Assembly: GCA_016195585.1 (NCBI GenBank) | Contig: JACPZJ010000148.1 | Location: 1 to 5,835, forward strand | Direction of reading: 5' to 3' | From: Nitrospirota bacterium | GTDB lineage: Bacteria; Nitrospirota; CAKKRA01; 9FT-COMBO-42-15 | Length of the DNA stretch: 5,835 nt | Part shown: positions 1 through 5,799 of the stretch, one piece after another | Numbering within the stretch: position 1 is the stretch's first letter | Layout of the letters: each line of letters begins with the position of its first letter | Translations under genes and position numbers: made by a program | The notes under the pieces: model-generated | Told to the model about the DNA's origin: nothing | Seen by the model: the letters and a program-made list of their open reading frames with translations, nothing else | Databases searched by the model: none

Positions 1-1235
1 TAACCCTTTTGCCTGTCTCCAACATCATACCAATAGGTGAGCTTATTGCAGAGAGGTTTATGTATATACCATTGTTCAGCTTTTCCCTCCTCCTTGGGGT
101 AGGCACAGACCATCTTTTCAATAGATTTTCATCAAGTAAACTATTAAAGGTAGCAGCAGCATTATTTTTTGCCCTTTTACTTGCCTTCTATTCCCTTTTA
201 ACAATAAGCCGGAATTATGATTGGCAAGATGCCTTCACACTATGGAAGGCTACGATATACACAACCCCCTTAAGCTCTGTTGCACATAATAATCTCGGTT
301 TGGAATACATCAAAAGGGGTGAATATATTTATGCCATTGTTGAATATAAGAAGGCCATAGAGTTCTCACCAACATATTCCCATGCCCTTGCAAATCTTGG
401 AGATGCCTATTTGAAGATAGGGCTGATAGAGGATGCAATAGACTTTTACAAAAAGGCAATTGAGGCAGAGACTGATTATGCAATAGCCTATAACAATATT
501 GGTTATGCATATTATGAAAAAGGGTTATACGATAAGGCATTGGCAGAATATAAAAAGGCCATTGAGCTGAATCCCAGGGACCCGCTATTTTACAACAATC
601 TTGGAATTCTTTATGCCTCAATGAAGAGATATAATGATGCCGTAACTGAATATAAAAAAGCGCTGTCTATTGAACCTAAAGACGCAAATGCCTATAACAA
701 CTTAGGGGTTGTTTATGCAAAGGAGGGCAGATTTAATGAAGCAGAGGCAGAGGTTAGGAAGGCATTGGATATTGACCCTGAAAATACCCTCGCTAAGAAG
801 AACCTTGAGGATATATTGAACAAAGGAAGGATTGTTGTTGAGGATCAGGGTCTTTCTGATAGAAAAAATGCACAGGTGGCAGCTTATAATGAACTTGGCA
901 ACAAATATAAGGCAAAAGGTATGTATGATGATGCAATTACATCTTATAAGAAGGCTATAGAAGTAGCCCCAAATTACGCTGGCAGCCATTATAATCTTGG
1001 ACTTGCTTATATAAAAAAAGAGATGTATAAAGAGGCCGCAGAGGCAACAGAGAGGGCTCTCTTATTGGATCCGAAGTTAACAGATGCCCATAGAAACCTC
1101 GGGCTTATCTATTATTTGTATCTAAAAGACAATAAAAAGGCCATTTATCACTTCAAAAAACTCCTCCAAACTGCCCCAAACCAGCCTGACAGGGAGAATA
1201 TTAATAAGATTATAAGGGAAATTGAGGGTAAGTAG
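1..1235 (+). CDS. Membrane-anchored TPR protein, TMTC-like C-terminal part (5' end outside window)
   Basis: Partial gene. The reading frame is open to the left edge (codons ACC CTT lie before the TTG at 9), so the true start is upstream and the TTG should not be taken as a start. Numbering from that TTG, residues about 1-34 (with the motif PIGELIAERFMYIP) and 45-66 form the last hydrophobic segments of a polytopic membrane domain. They are followed by RNYDWQDAFTLW, a stretch typical of bacterial relatives of the TMTC/O-mannosyltransferase-like TPR membrane proteins. Eight TPR units follow: five from about 91 to 260, a charged non-repeat linker at 261-288, then three from about 289 to 394. Many units show the NNLG...Y...A..Y.KA consensus. 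By family topology the repeats probably face the periplasm and act as a protein-interaction scaffold, perhaps linked to surface glycan or polysaccharide work; that is inference. A hairpin and a fresh promoter separate it from the chemosensory genes, so a shared function is not implied. The family call is fairly secure, the role is not. Confidence 0.85.
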   Translation, partial: TLLPVSNIIPIGELIAERFMYIPLFSFSLLLGVGTDHLFNRFSSSKLLKVAAALFFALLLAFYSLLTISRNYDWQDAFTLWKATIYTTPLSSVAHNNLGLEYIKRGEYIYAIVEYKKAIEFSPTYSHALANLGDAYLKIGLIEDAIDFYKKAIEAETDYAIAYNNIGYAYYEKGLYDKALAEYKKAIELNPRDPLFYNNLGILYASMKRYNDAVTEYKKALSIEPKDANAYNNLGVVYAKEGRFNEAEAEVRKALDIDPENTLAKKNLEDILNKGRIVVEDQGLSDRKNAQVAAYNELGNKYKAKGMYDDAITSYKKAIEVAPNYAGSHYNLGLAYIKKEMYKEAAEATERALLLDPKLTDAHRNLGLIYYLYLKDNKKAIYHFKKLLQTAPNQPDRENINKIIREIEGK

Positions 1236-1260
1236 GGACGGTTAGCGAACCGCCCCCTAC
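1232..1260. repeat. Imperfect inverted repeat overlapping the stop codon of the TPR gene
   Basis: The arms are GTAGGG (1232-1237) with CCCTAC (1255-1260), and CGGTT (1239-1243) with AACCG (1248-1252). They are separated by a small internal mismatch (A1238 against C1253-C1254) and close on a four-base loop. The TAG stop (1233-1235) lies in the left arm. No T-run follows on the + strand, so a standard intrinsic terminator is not supported. The GTAGGG edge around a short palindromic core resembles the elements at 2845-2869 and 3914-3976, which suggests a REP-like repeat; it may also protect or end the upstream transcript. Confidence 0.7.
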
Positions 1261-1273
1261 TCCTCTCCCTTCC

Positions 1274-1301
1274 TTGACAAATCCCTATATTTTGATAAAC
1301 T
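1274..1301 (+). promoter_or_regulatory. Predicted sigma70-type promoter for the chemosensory operon
   Basis: A perfect -35 hexamer TTGACA (1274-1279) is followed after 16 bp by TAAACT (1296-1301), a 4/6 match to the -10 consensus. The spacer and surroundings are AT-rich. It lies 32 bp ahead of the CheR start, directly after the inverted repeat that ends the previous gene, which is where an operon promoter would be expected. TATATT at 1288 and TTAACT at 1302 are poorer -10 candidates by spacing. Confidence 0.55.
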
Positions 1302-1318
1302 TTAACTAATTGAGATAT

Positions 1319-1324
1319 AAGGGG
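1319..1324 (+). promoter_or_regulatory. Ribosome binding site of the CheR-TPR gene
   Basis: AAGGGG ends nine bases before the ATG at 1334. It supports that ATG as the start, as does the full-length CheR N-terminal domain that begins right after it. Confidence 0.6.
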
Positions 1325-1333
1325 TTTTAGCAT

Positions 1334-2836
1334 ATGAAAAATAATAATACCCTCCAAACCATTTCCGATACAGATTTAAAGTTAATCCATGAGATAATTT
1401 CAAGGAGGTCAGGGCTGCAACTTGAAGGTAAGAGAGGCGGCGGCCTTATGGAGGCCGTTATCTTGGCCTTTTCTACATCCTCCTGTCATACTATTGATGA
1501 ATATTGTAATCTGTTATCAGCGCCATCCTATCAATCAAGGATTGAGCTTGAAAAGCTCCTCTCCCTCCTTACCATAAAAGAGACCTATTTTTTCAGGGAT
1601 ATGCATCAGTTTGATGTTTTAAGGAACTTTATACTTCTGGAGATTATCAGAAAACACCAGGATGGTGATAAAAGGATAAGGATATGGAGCGCGGGCTGCG
1701 CCACAGGCGAAGAGGCATATTCCATCGGGATTATCCTCTTTGAGCTGATAGGCGCAATTGATTCATGGGATATATCTATCCTCGCAACAGATATTGATAA
1801 TGATGCCCTTACAAAGGCCAAGAAGGGTGAATATAATAAATGGTCATTCAGGGGAGTCCGTGAAGAGATAATTGAAAGATATTTTACTATAGATAATGAT
1901 GTTTATAAGATTGATGAGAGGTTTAAGAGGCTTATAACCTTTTCAACCCTGAATCTAAAGGAGGACAAATATCCTTCAATACTCAACAGCACTGACAATT
2001 TAGATCTTATTATCTGCAGGAATGTTACCATATATTTTGATAAGGAGACTACAAAGGAGGTGACAGGGAGATTTTATAACTGCCTTAATGAAGGGGGTTA
2101 CCTGATAGTCGGCCATTCAGAACACTCATCAGAATATTATAAAAAATTCTTTGTAAAGGTATTTCCTCATACCATTGCGTATCAAAGGCTTGAGACCTCT
2201 CAGCTTCATCCAAAAAAGATGGTCATGCCTTATAAGAAAATGCAGTTCAGGGGAGCTGTCCCTCAGCCAACACCTTTAGAGAGGGCGGCATTGAAGATTA
2301 CAACTGCGCCATCAAATATCAGGCAGACTGAAAGCTCAGAGGAGACCAATATATTTCAGGAGGCTGTTCTGTTATTTAAGGAAAATAAATATGATGCTTC
2401 GGCAGAGAGGTTTGCCGAGGTGCTGGAACTAAATCCCAAAAATGCGAGGGCATGTGTGATGCTTGCCCATGTTTCCGCAAACAAGGGGGATATGGATAGC
2501 GCAATCAGGTGGTGTGAGGAGGCAATAAAGATTGATAACCTCAGCCTTGAGGCCTATTATCTTTTATCCCTCATCTATGAGGAAAAAGGCGATGGGGATA
2601 AGGCTGTTTCATTATTAAAGAAGGCAGTATATATTAATGCCCATTTTGCGCTGGGCTATTTTCATTTGGGGAGGATATATAAGCAGCAAAATAAGGATGC
2701 AAATGCAAAGAAGTGTTTTGAAAATGTGAGGGAGATACTGATAAAAGAGTCTGATAAGAAATTAACAGAGGGTATTTCTGATGCAGAAATGAGAGAGCTT
2801 ATGGATGTAATAAACAGAGAATTAGCGGTATCGTAA
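1334..2836 (+). CDS. CheR-type chemoreceptor glutamate methyltransferase with C-terminal TPR domain
   Basis: A cytoplasmic SAM-dependent methyltransferase that would methylate glutamates on chemoreceptors for adaptation. Residues about 11-75 are the CheR all-alpha N-domain. KETYFFRD (83-89) is the conserved junction motif. The catalytic domain follows to about 286, with SAM motif I SAGCATGEEA (119-128), the acidic strand end ATDID (151-155), ICRNVTIYFD (227-236) and GGYLIVGHSE (254-263). All catalytic-core motifs are intact. A proline- and lysine-rich linker (about 287-335) leads to four TPR units (about 337-472). At 500 residues it is much longer than single-domain CheR (about 280), and has the CheR-TPR architecture of Pseudomonas WspC and Myxococcus FrzF. 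It is first behind a predicted promoter and 45 bp ahead of the double CheW gene. The N-domain helix after K33-R34 lacks the arginines usual in enteric CheR. Symbol left empty because orthology to wspC, frzF or cheR cannot be decided here. Confidence 0.95.
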   Translation: MKNNNTLQTISDTDLKLIHEIISRRSGLQLEGKRGGGLMEAVILAFSTSSCHTIDEYCNLLSAPSYQSRIELEKLLSLLTIKETYFFRDMHQFDVLRNFILLEIIRKHQDGDKRIRIWSAGCATGEEAYSIGIILFELIGAIDSWDISILATDIDNDALTKAKKGEYNKWSFRGVREEIIERYFTIDNDVYKIDERFKRLITFSTLNLKEDKYPSILNSTDNLDLIICRNVTIYFDKETTKEVTGRFYNCLNEGGYLIVGHSEHSSEYYKKFFVKVFPHTIAYQRLETSQLHPKKMVMPYKKMQFRGAVPQPTPLERAALKITTAPSNIRQTESSEETNIFQEAVLLFKENKYDASAERFAEVLELNPKNARACVMLAHVSANKGDMDSAIRWCEEAIKIDNLSLEAYYLLSLIYEEKGDGDKAVSLLKKAVYINAHFALGYFHLGRIYKQQNKDANAKKCFENVREILIKESDKKLTEGISDAEMRELMDVINRELAVS

Positions 2837-2844
2837 ATGGTATA

Positions 2845-2869
2845 GGCACGATATATCGTGCCCCTGCAA
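2845..2869. repeat. Perfect 18-bp palindrome with TTGCAGG flank, REP-like
   Basis: GGCACGATATATCGTGCC (2845-2862) is its own reverse complement. On the - strand it is preceded by TTGCAGG (2869-2863), the same edge that opens the element at 3914. It lies in the 45-bp gap between the CheR-TPR and CheW genes, eight bases after the stop. No T-run follows, so it is unlikely to be a terminator. It could be a REP-like repeat, a dyad protein-binding site, or an mRNA-stabilising hairpin. Confidence 0.75.
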
Positions 2870-2871
2870 TA

Positions 2872-2878
2872 GAGAGGG
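2872..2878 (+). promoter_or_regulatory. Ribosome binding site of the double CheW gene
   Basis: The purine tract GAGAGGG ends three bases before the ATG at 2882. The spacing is on the short side, but no better start is present before the first CheW beta strand (residues 4-10). Confidence 0.45.
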
Positions 2879-2881
2879 AAA

Positions 2882-3886
2882 ATGGAACGTTCTTATATTA
2901 CATTTATATTATCAGGGCAGCTTTTTGGGATTGATGTAGACAGGGCGGGTGAGATAGCTCCAATACCGGAGATAACCCCTGTTGGCAAAATGCCGCCTTT
3001 TGTCGCTGGGTTCATAAATCTGCGGGGTAAGCTTATTCTGGTAATTGATACGAGAGAGGCGCTATGTTTAGAGCCTGCGCCAACGTCGCTTAATAATAAT
3101 ATTATCAGCGTGGATATAAATGGGTCAACCATAGGCCTGATTGTTGACAGCATGAGGGATATAATTACTGTTGACGACAGCCGGATTACAGGGCCTCCTG
3201 AGGAGTGGGAGAAGATAGATATAAGATATATTGCAGCCGTAGTGAGGAGGGAAAAGGATTTAGTTACAATACTTGATATAGAGAAGATATTTAGTGATAA
3301 GGAAAAGGAGATTATCAAAACCTCTGCAAAAAAACTCGGCAGGAAAAAGAAGGCCGCCCCTTCGCATCCTGAAGAGGAAAAAGAGATTTTAAGAAAGAGG
3401 GCGGAACTCCTAAGTGAAAAGGCTGCTGAGCCTGTGGCTGAGACAGACAAAGGTATGAGTGTGGTTATATTTAGGATGGGTGATGAGGATTATGCCATGG
3501 ATCTGAGGCATGTGCTGCTGACAGAAAAATTAAGATACATAGCAAGGATACCATCAACACCTGATTTTATTGCAGGTGTAATGAATCTGAGCGGGAGCAT
3601 ACTCCCTGTAATAGATATGAGGGTTCTAATGGGATACAAGGGAGAGGCTAAAGAAGAAGCCCCCCTTCTTATCGTAAGCCTTGGGGGAGACAGGGCGGCC
3701 CTGCTTGTTGATGAGATAAAGGATATTGCATTTATCCCATTAAAGGATATTAAACCCCCTCTCGGTTCAATAGCAGAGGATAAGAAGTTATATATAGAGG
3801 GAGAGGTTATTTATAATGACAGGATGGTGGTTATCCTAAAGACCGACATGCTTCTTGCACCTGAGAGGCTGGGTGTTAGTGTTTGA
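2882..3886 (+). CDS. Tandem CheW protein (two CheW domains in one chain)
   Basis: A cytoplasmic adaptor expected to couple the chemoreceptor to the histidine kinase CheA. Two CheW-like domains are visible, about residues 4-138 and 191-328, joined by a charged, lysine- and glutamate-rich linker (about 139-190, with KKLGRKKK and EEEKEILRKR) that is probably helical or flexible. Domain 1 carries FVAGFINLRGKLILVIDTR (40-58), the classical CheW signature. Domain 2 carries FIAGVMNLSGSILPVIDMR (229-247), where the signature arginine is replaced by serine. Aligned on E. coli CheW, domain 1 keeps the Glu38 and Arg62 equivalents (E24, R48, 24 residues apart as in E. coli), while domain 2 has L213 and S237. 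At 334 residues it is twice the usual CheW length, and there is no CheA or receiver domain. It sits between the CheR-TPR and receptor genes. The CheW assignment is secure; a division of labour between the two domains is inference. Confidence 0.94.
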   Translation: MERSYITFILSGQLFGIDVDRAGEIAPIPEITPVGKMPPFVAGFINLRGKLILVIDTREALCLEPAPTSLNNNIISVDINGSTIGLIVDSMRDIITVDDSRITGPPEEWEKIDIRYIAAVVRREKDLVTILDIEKIFSDKEKEIIKTSAKKLGRKKKAAPSHPEEEKEILRKRAELLSEKAAEPVAETDKGMSVVIFRMGDEDYAMDLRHVLLTEKLRYIARIPSTPDFIAGVMNLSGSILPVIDMRVLMGYKGEAKEEAPLLIVSLGGDRAALLVDEIKDIAFIPLKDIKPPLGSIAEDKKLYIEGEVIYNDRMVVILKTDMLLAPERLGVSV

Positions 3887-3913
3887 TCATATAAGTAAGC
3901 GCAATGTTTTTAC

Positions 3914-3976
3914 TTGCAGGCACGGTTTTAACCGTGCGATTTTATAGTGTCTGCATGAATAAATTCATGCCTACAA
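3914..3976. repeat. 63-bp two-hairpin element with inverted ends (REP/BIME-like)
   Basis: The outer ends TTGCAGGCA (3914-3922) and TGCCTACAA (3968-3976) are inverted repeats with one mismatch. Inside are two separate perfect hairpins: GCACGGTT/AACCGTGC with a TT loop (3920-3937), and GCATGAAT/ATTCATGC with an AA loop (3953-3970), separated by 15 AT-rich bases. T-runs follow each (3940-3943 and 3977-3981), so weak terminator or attenuator activity is possible. The paired arrangement is like the paired palindromes of bacterial interspersed mosaic elements. Confidence 0.7.
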
Positions 3977-4010
3977 TTTTTGCAGCTTAACATTAGGGTA
4001 AAGTAGAAGA

Positions 4011-4018
4011 AAGGAGAG
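4011..4018 (+). promoter_or_regulatory. Strong Shine-Dalgarno site deciding the GTG start of the receptor gene
   Basis: AAGGAGAG, with GGAG six bases before the GTG at 4023, is the best ribosome binding site in the window. The protein from this GTG begins with a short basic stretch (FKKRLDIK) followed at once by a membrane helix, as expected of a receptor N-terminus. Confidence 0.75.
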
Positions 4019-4022
4019 AAGA

Positions 4023-5744
4023 GTGTTTAAAAAGAGGTTAGATATAAAGCTAATTGCAGTGATAGTGATTACACTATTAATCGGTTTTGGCGTTCAGGCA
4101 TTTATAAATATAAAAAAGGAGCATGCGGATCTATATGAGCAGACCACAAAAAAGTCCTCGCTCCTTGCAGGGTCTATTATAAAAACCATACAGAATAATA
4201 TGGTGGTGGGCAGGGCTGATATTGCGCATCGGGTCTTTCAGGACTTAAAAACAGGATATGAGATTGAGAGCCTTGAGATAACCAAAAATAACGGCGCTGA
4301 GGCATTCACAGATTATGAGACCATTAATGATGTGATTAAAAGGCTTGAGTCAAAGGGAAAGGATGCTGATTCGGAGACATTATCTGAGATTAAAAGGTTT
4401 CAGAATATTATTAAGGATGAAAGGGAGAGGGGGATCGTCAGAAAAGGCAAGGTGGTAAGGGAAGTTGACCAAAGGGTTAAGGGTGTTCTGGAAACAGGCA
4501 AGGAGCTTTCTTATCATGATGAAGCGAGCGGAGATAAGGAGCTGCATGTCTTTCTCAAGCCGATCTTTAATGACGGCAGATGCTATAAGTGCCATGGTTC
4601 AGAATATTCATTAAGGGGGGTATTGAGGATCACAAGCTCCATGTCAGAGATCAACAAGAGGATTGCTGAGAACAGGAACAGGATATTGATTATATCCCTG
4701 CTTACAATCCTGATGATAGGGATAACCCTGAGAATTGCGCTTAACTTGCTTGTTACTGCGCCCATAGGGAAAATTGTTGAAACCCTTAAGGCCATTGCCT
4801 CCGGCGATCTTACAAAGGAGGTAAAGATAGAATCAGACGATGAGATAGGCGAATTAGGAAAGTGGTTTAACAGGATGTCCAAGAATATCTCATTGGTGGA
4901 GATATTTAAGAGGATTCAGGATACAATTAATCAAACAACCACTGCCTCAGGCCAGATATCAGCAATAGCCGCACAGCAGGAAAAAGGCGAGACTGATCAG
5001 GCGGCGTCCATAAATGAGATAACTGCAACTGTTGAAGAGCTCAGCTCATCTGCAAGGCAGGTAAATGAAAGGGCAGAATCAGTGGCAGCACAATCCAAGG
5101 ACACGCTTAAGATTGCACATGATGGCCAGAAGTCAGTAAGCGCAACGATTGAGGAGATGAATAATATAAAGGAAAAGGTAGAGACGATTGCAGAGAATAT
5201 ATTGAGGCTAAGCGAGCAGGCCCAGCAGATAGGGACAATTATAAATACTGTAAATACCATATCTGAGCAGACAAATATGCTTGCCCTGAATGCATCCATT
5301 GAGGCGGCGAGGGCAGGGGAGCATGGCAAGGGTTTTGCGGTTGTGGCGTCAGAGGTAAGGAAGCTTGCAGACCTCAGCCAGAAATCAACTGCAAAGATAG
5401 AGGCGCTGGTTCGTGAGATACAGGCAGCAACCAATTCCACTGTTATGGCAACAGAGGAGGGCTCAAAGAGTGTGGACGCAGGCGTGAAGAGGGTTATGCA
5501 GGCAGGAGACACAATTACTGCTGTTATCACAACCATAAAGGATACGGTGGATGCCTTTGCCGAGATTACCATAGCCTCAAGGCAGCAGTCTATGGCCATT
5601 GACCAGGTATCAGAGGCAATGGGCGATATAAACCAAAGGATGAAACAGAGGGTGGCAGGTGCGCATGAGATGCAGCAGGCAGCAGAATCATTAAATCAAT
5701 TGGGCAAAGAGCTTCAGGCAATGGTAAGCAAATATAAGTTCTAA
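4023..5744 (+). CDS. Methyl-accepting chemotaxis protein with periplasmic c-type heme motif
   Basis: An inner-membrane chemoreceptor of 573 residues. TM1 spans about 10-28. A periplasmic sensor region follows (about 30-219), then TM2 (about 220-242), HAMP (about 243-296, with the conserved proline P247 and DEIG at 273-276), and the cytoplasmic signalling coiled coil to the C-terminus. The tip region EQTNMLALNASIEAARAGE (415-433) and GKGFAVVASEVRKLAD (435-450) are near-invariant MCP motifs. A consensus methylation site is TATVEELSSS (334-343, E338-E339). About 20 heptads follow the tip, which suggests a long-helix class near 38-40H (estimate). The sensor carries CYKCH (187-191), a c-type heme attachment motif about 30 residues before TM2; H34, H69, H165 and H175 are candidate distal ligands. 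Heme-bearing periplasmic sensor domains with a PAS-like fold are known from Geobacter MCPs. The chain ends in VSKYKF, with no NWETF-type CheR pentapeptide. Signal and ligand are unknown; redox state, oxygen or nitric oxide are possible. Confidence 0.95.
   Translation: MFKKRLDIKLIAVIVITLLIGFGVQAFINIKKEHADLYEQTTKKSSLLAGSIIKTIQNNMVVGRADIAHRVFQDLKTGYEIESLEITKNNGAEAFTDYETINDVIKRLESKGKDADSETLSEIKRFQNIIKDERERGIVRKGKVVREVDQRVKGVLETGKELSYHDEASGDKELHVFLKPIFNDGRCYKCHGSEYSLRGVLRITSSMSEINKRIAENRNRILIISLLTILMIGITLRIALNLLVTAPIGKIVETLKAIASGDLTKEVKIESDDEIGELGKWFNRMSKNISLVEIFKRIQDTINQTTTASGQISAIAAQQEKGETDQAASINEITATVEELSSSARQVNERAESVAAQSKDTLKIAHDGQKSVSATIEEMNNIKEKVETIAENILRLSEQAQQIGTIINTVNTISEQTNMLALNASIEAARAGEHGKGFAVVASEVRKLADLSQKSTAKIEALVREIQAATNSTVMATEEGSKSVDAGVKRVMQAGDTITAVITTIKDTVDAFAEITIASRQQSMAIDQVSEAMGDINQRMKQRVAGAHEMQQAAESLNQLGKELQAMVSKYKF
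4581..4595 (+). other. CXXCH heme c attachment motif in the receptor sensor domain
   Basis: The codons TGC TAT AAG TGC CAT encode C187-Y-K-C190-H191. They lie between the two membrane segments, hence on the periplasmic side where cytochrome c maturation takes place. This is the only CXXCH in the window's proteins. Heme attachment itself is inferred from the motif. Confidence 0.8.
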
Positions 5745-5785
5745 ACCCTTTTTCCCTCCCTTGATGGGAGGGGTAAGGGGAGGGT
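5745..5785. repeat. Interrupted inverted repeat with G-quadruplex motif, between receptor gene and next gene
   Basis: The inner stem is CCCTCCC (5754-5760) with GGGAGGG (5766-5772), on a five-base loop. The outer arms are ACCCT (5745-5749) and AGGGT (5781-5785). It directly abuts the receptor TAA stop (5742-5744). On the + strand, 5766-5784 holds four runs of at least three G separated by A, TAA and A, a canonical quadruplex pattern. No T-run follows, so it is not a standard terminator. C-rich/G-rich intergenic repeats of this kind are common in some bacterial genomes; membership in one is inferred. Confidence 0.65.
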
Positions 5786-5791
5786 GAAATA

Positions 5792-5796
5792 GAGGG
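5792..5796 (+). promoter_or_regulatory. Candidate ribosome binding site of the last gene
   Basis: GAGGG ends three bases before the ATG at 5800, the same short spacing as for the CheW gene. It lies seven bases beyond the end of the G-rich repeat. Confidence 0.45.
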
Positions 5797-5799
5797 ATC

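Larger units (their letters stand above)
3887..4022 (+). other. 136-bp leader between CheW and receptor genes
   Basis: The longest gap in the window. It holds the 63-bp two-hairpin element (3914-3976), a T-run at 3977-3981 and the receptor ribosome binding site near its end. No convincing -35/-10 pair was found; TTGCAG at 3980 lacks a well-spaced partner. Transcription from the upstream promoter through this region is therefore the simpler reading, possibly attenuated by the hairpins. Confidence 0.5.

Noticed and set aside
9..11. TTG at position 9 as the true start of the TPR protein
   Set aside because: The frame is open to the window edge, and the protein here begins inside a conserved family motif, in the middle of a membrane domain. 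The gene is 5'-truncated by the window.
340..980. Tandem DNA repeat or CRISPR-like array from recurring TATAARAAGGC units
   Set aside because: The recurrence follows the 34-residue TPR period and diverges at synonymous sites, so it reflects protein repeats rather than a DNA array.
1232..1260. Intrinsic terminator for the TPR gene
   Set aside because: The stem is strong, but no T-run follows on the + strand; kept as an inverted repeat instead.
2893..3450. 185-codon open frame on the - strand within the CheW gene
   Set aside because: It is antisense to clear CheW domain 1 and the linker. The S/I/F-rich sequence shows no recognisable domain and there is no ribosome binding site of note.
3904..3990. 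28-codon ORF (ATG to TAA) in the gap before the receptor gene
   Set aside because: It lies almost wholly in the two-hairpin repeat and has no Shine-Dalgarno sequence, so its hydrophobic peptide is best explained by chance.
3980..4004. Promoter directly ahead of the receptor gene (TTGCAG with TAAAGT)
   Set aside because: The spacer is only 13 bp and both hexamers are weak; the upstream promoter at 1274 is enough to explain expression.
4997..5599. 200-codon open frame on the - strand within the receptor gene
   Set aside because: It is antisense to the strongly conserved MCP signalling region, and its translation is the low-complexity A/S/V/I pattern expected from reading a coiled-coil gene backwards.
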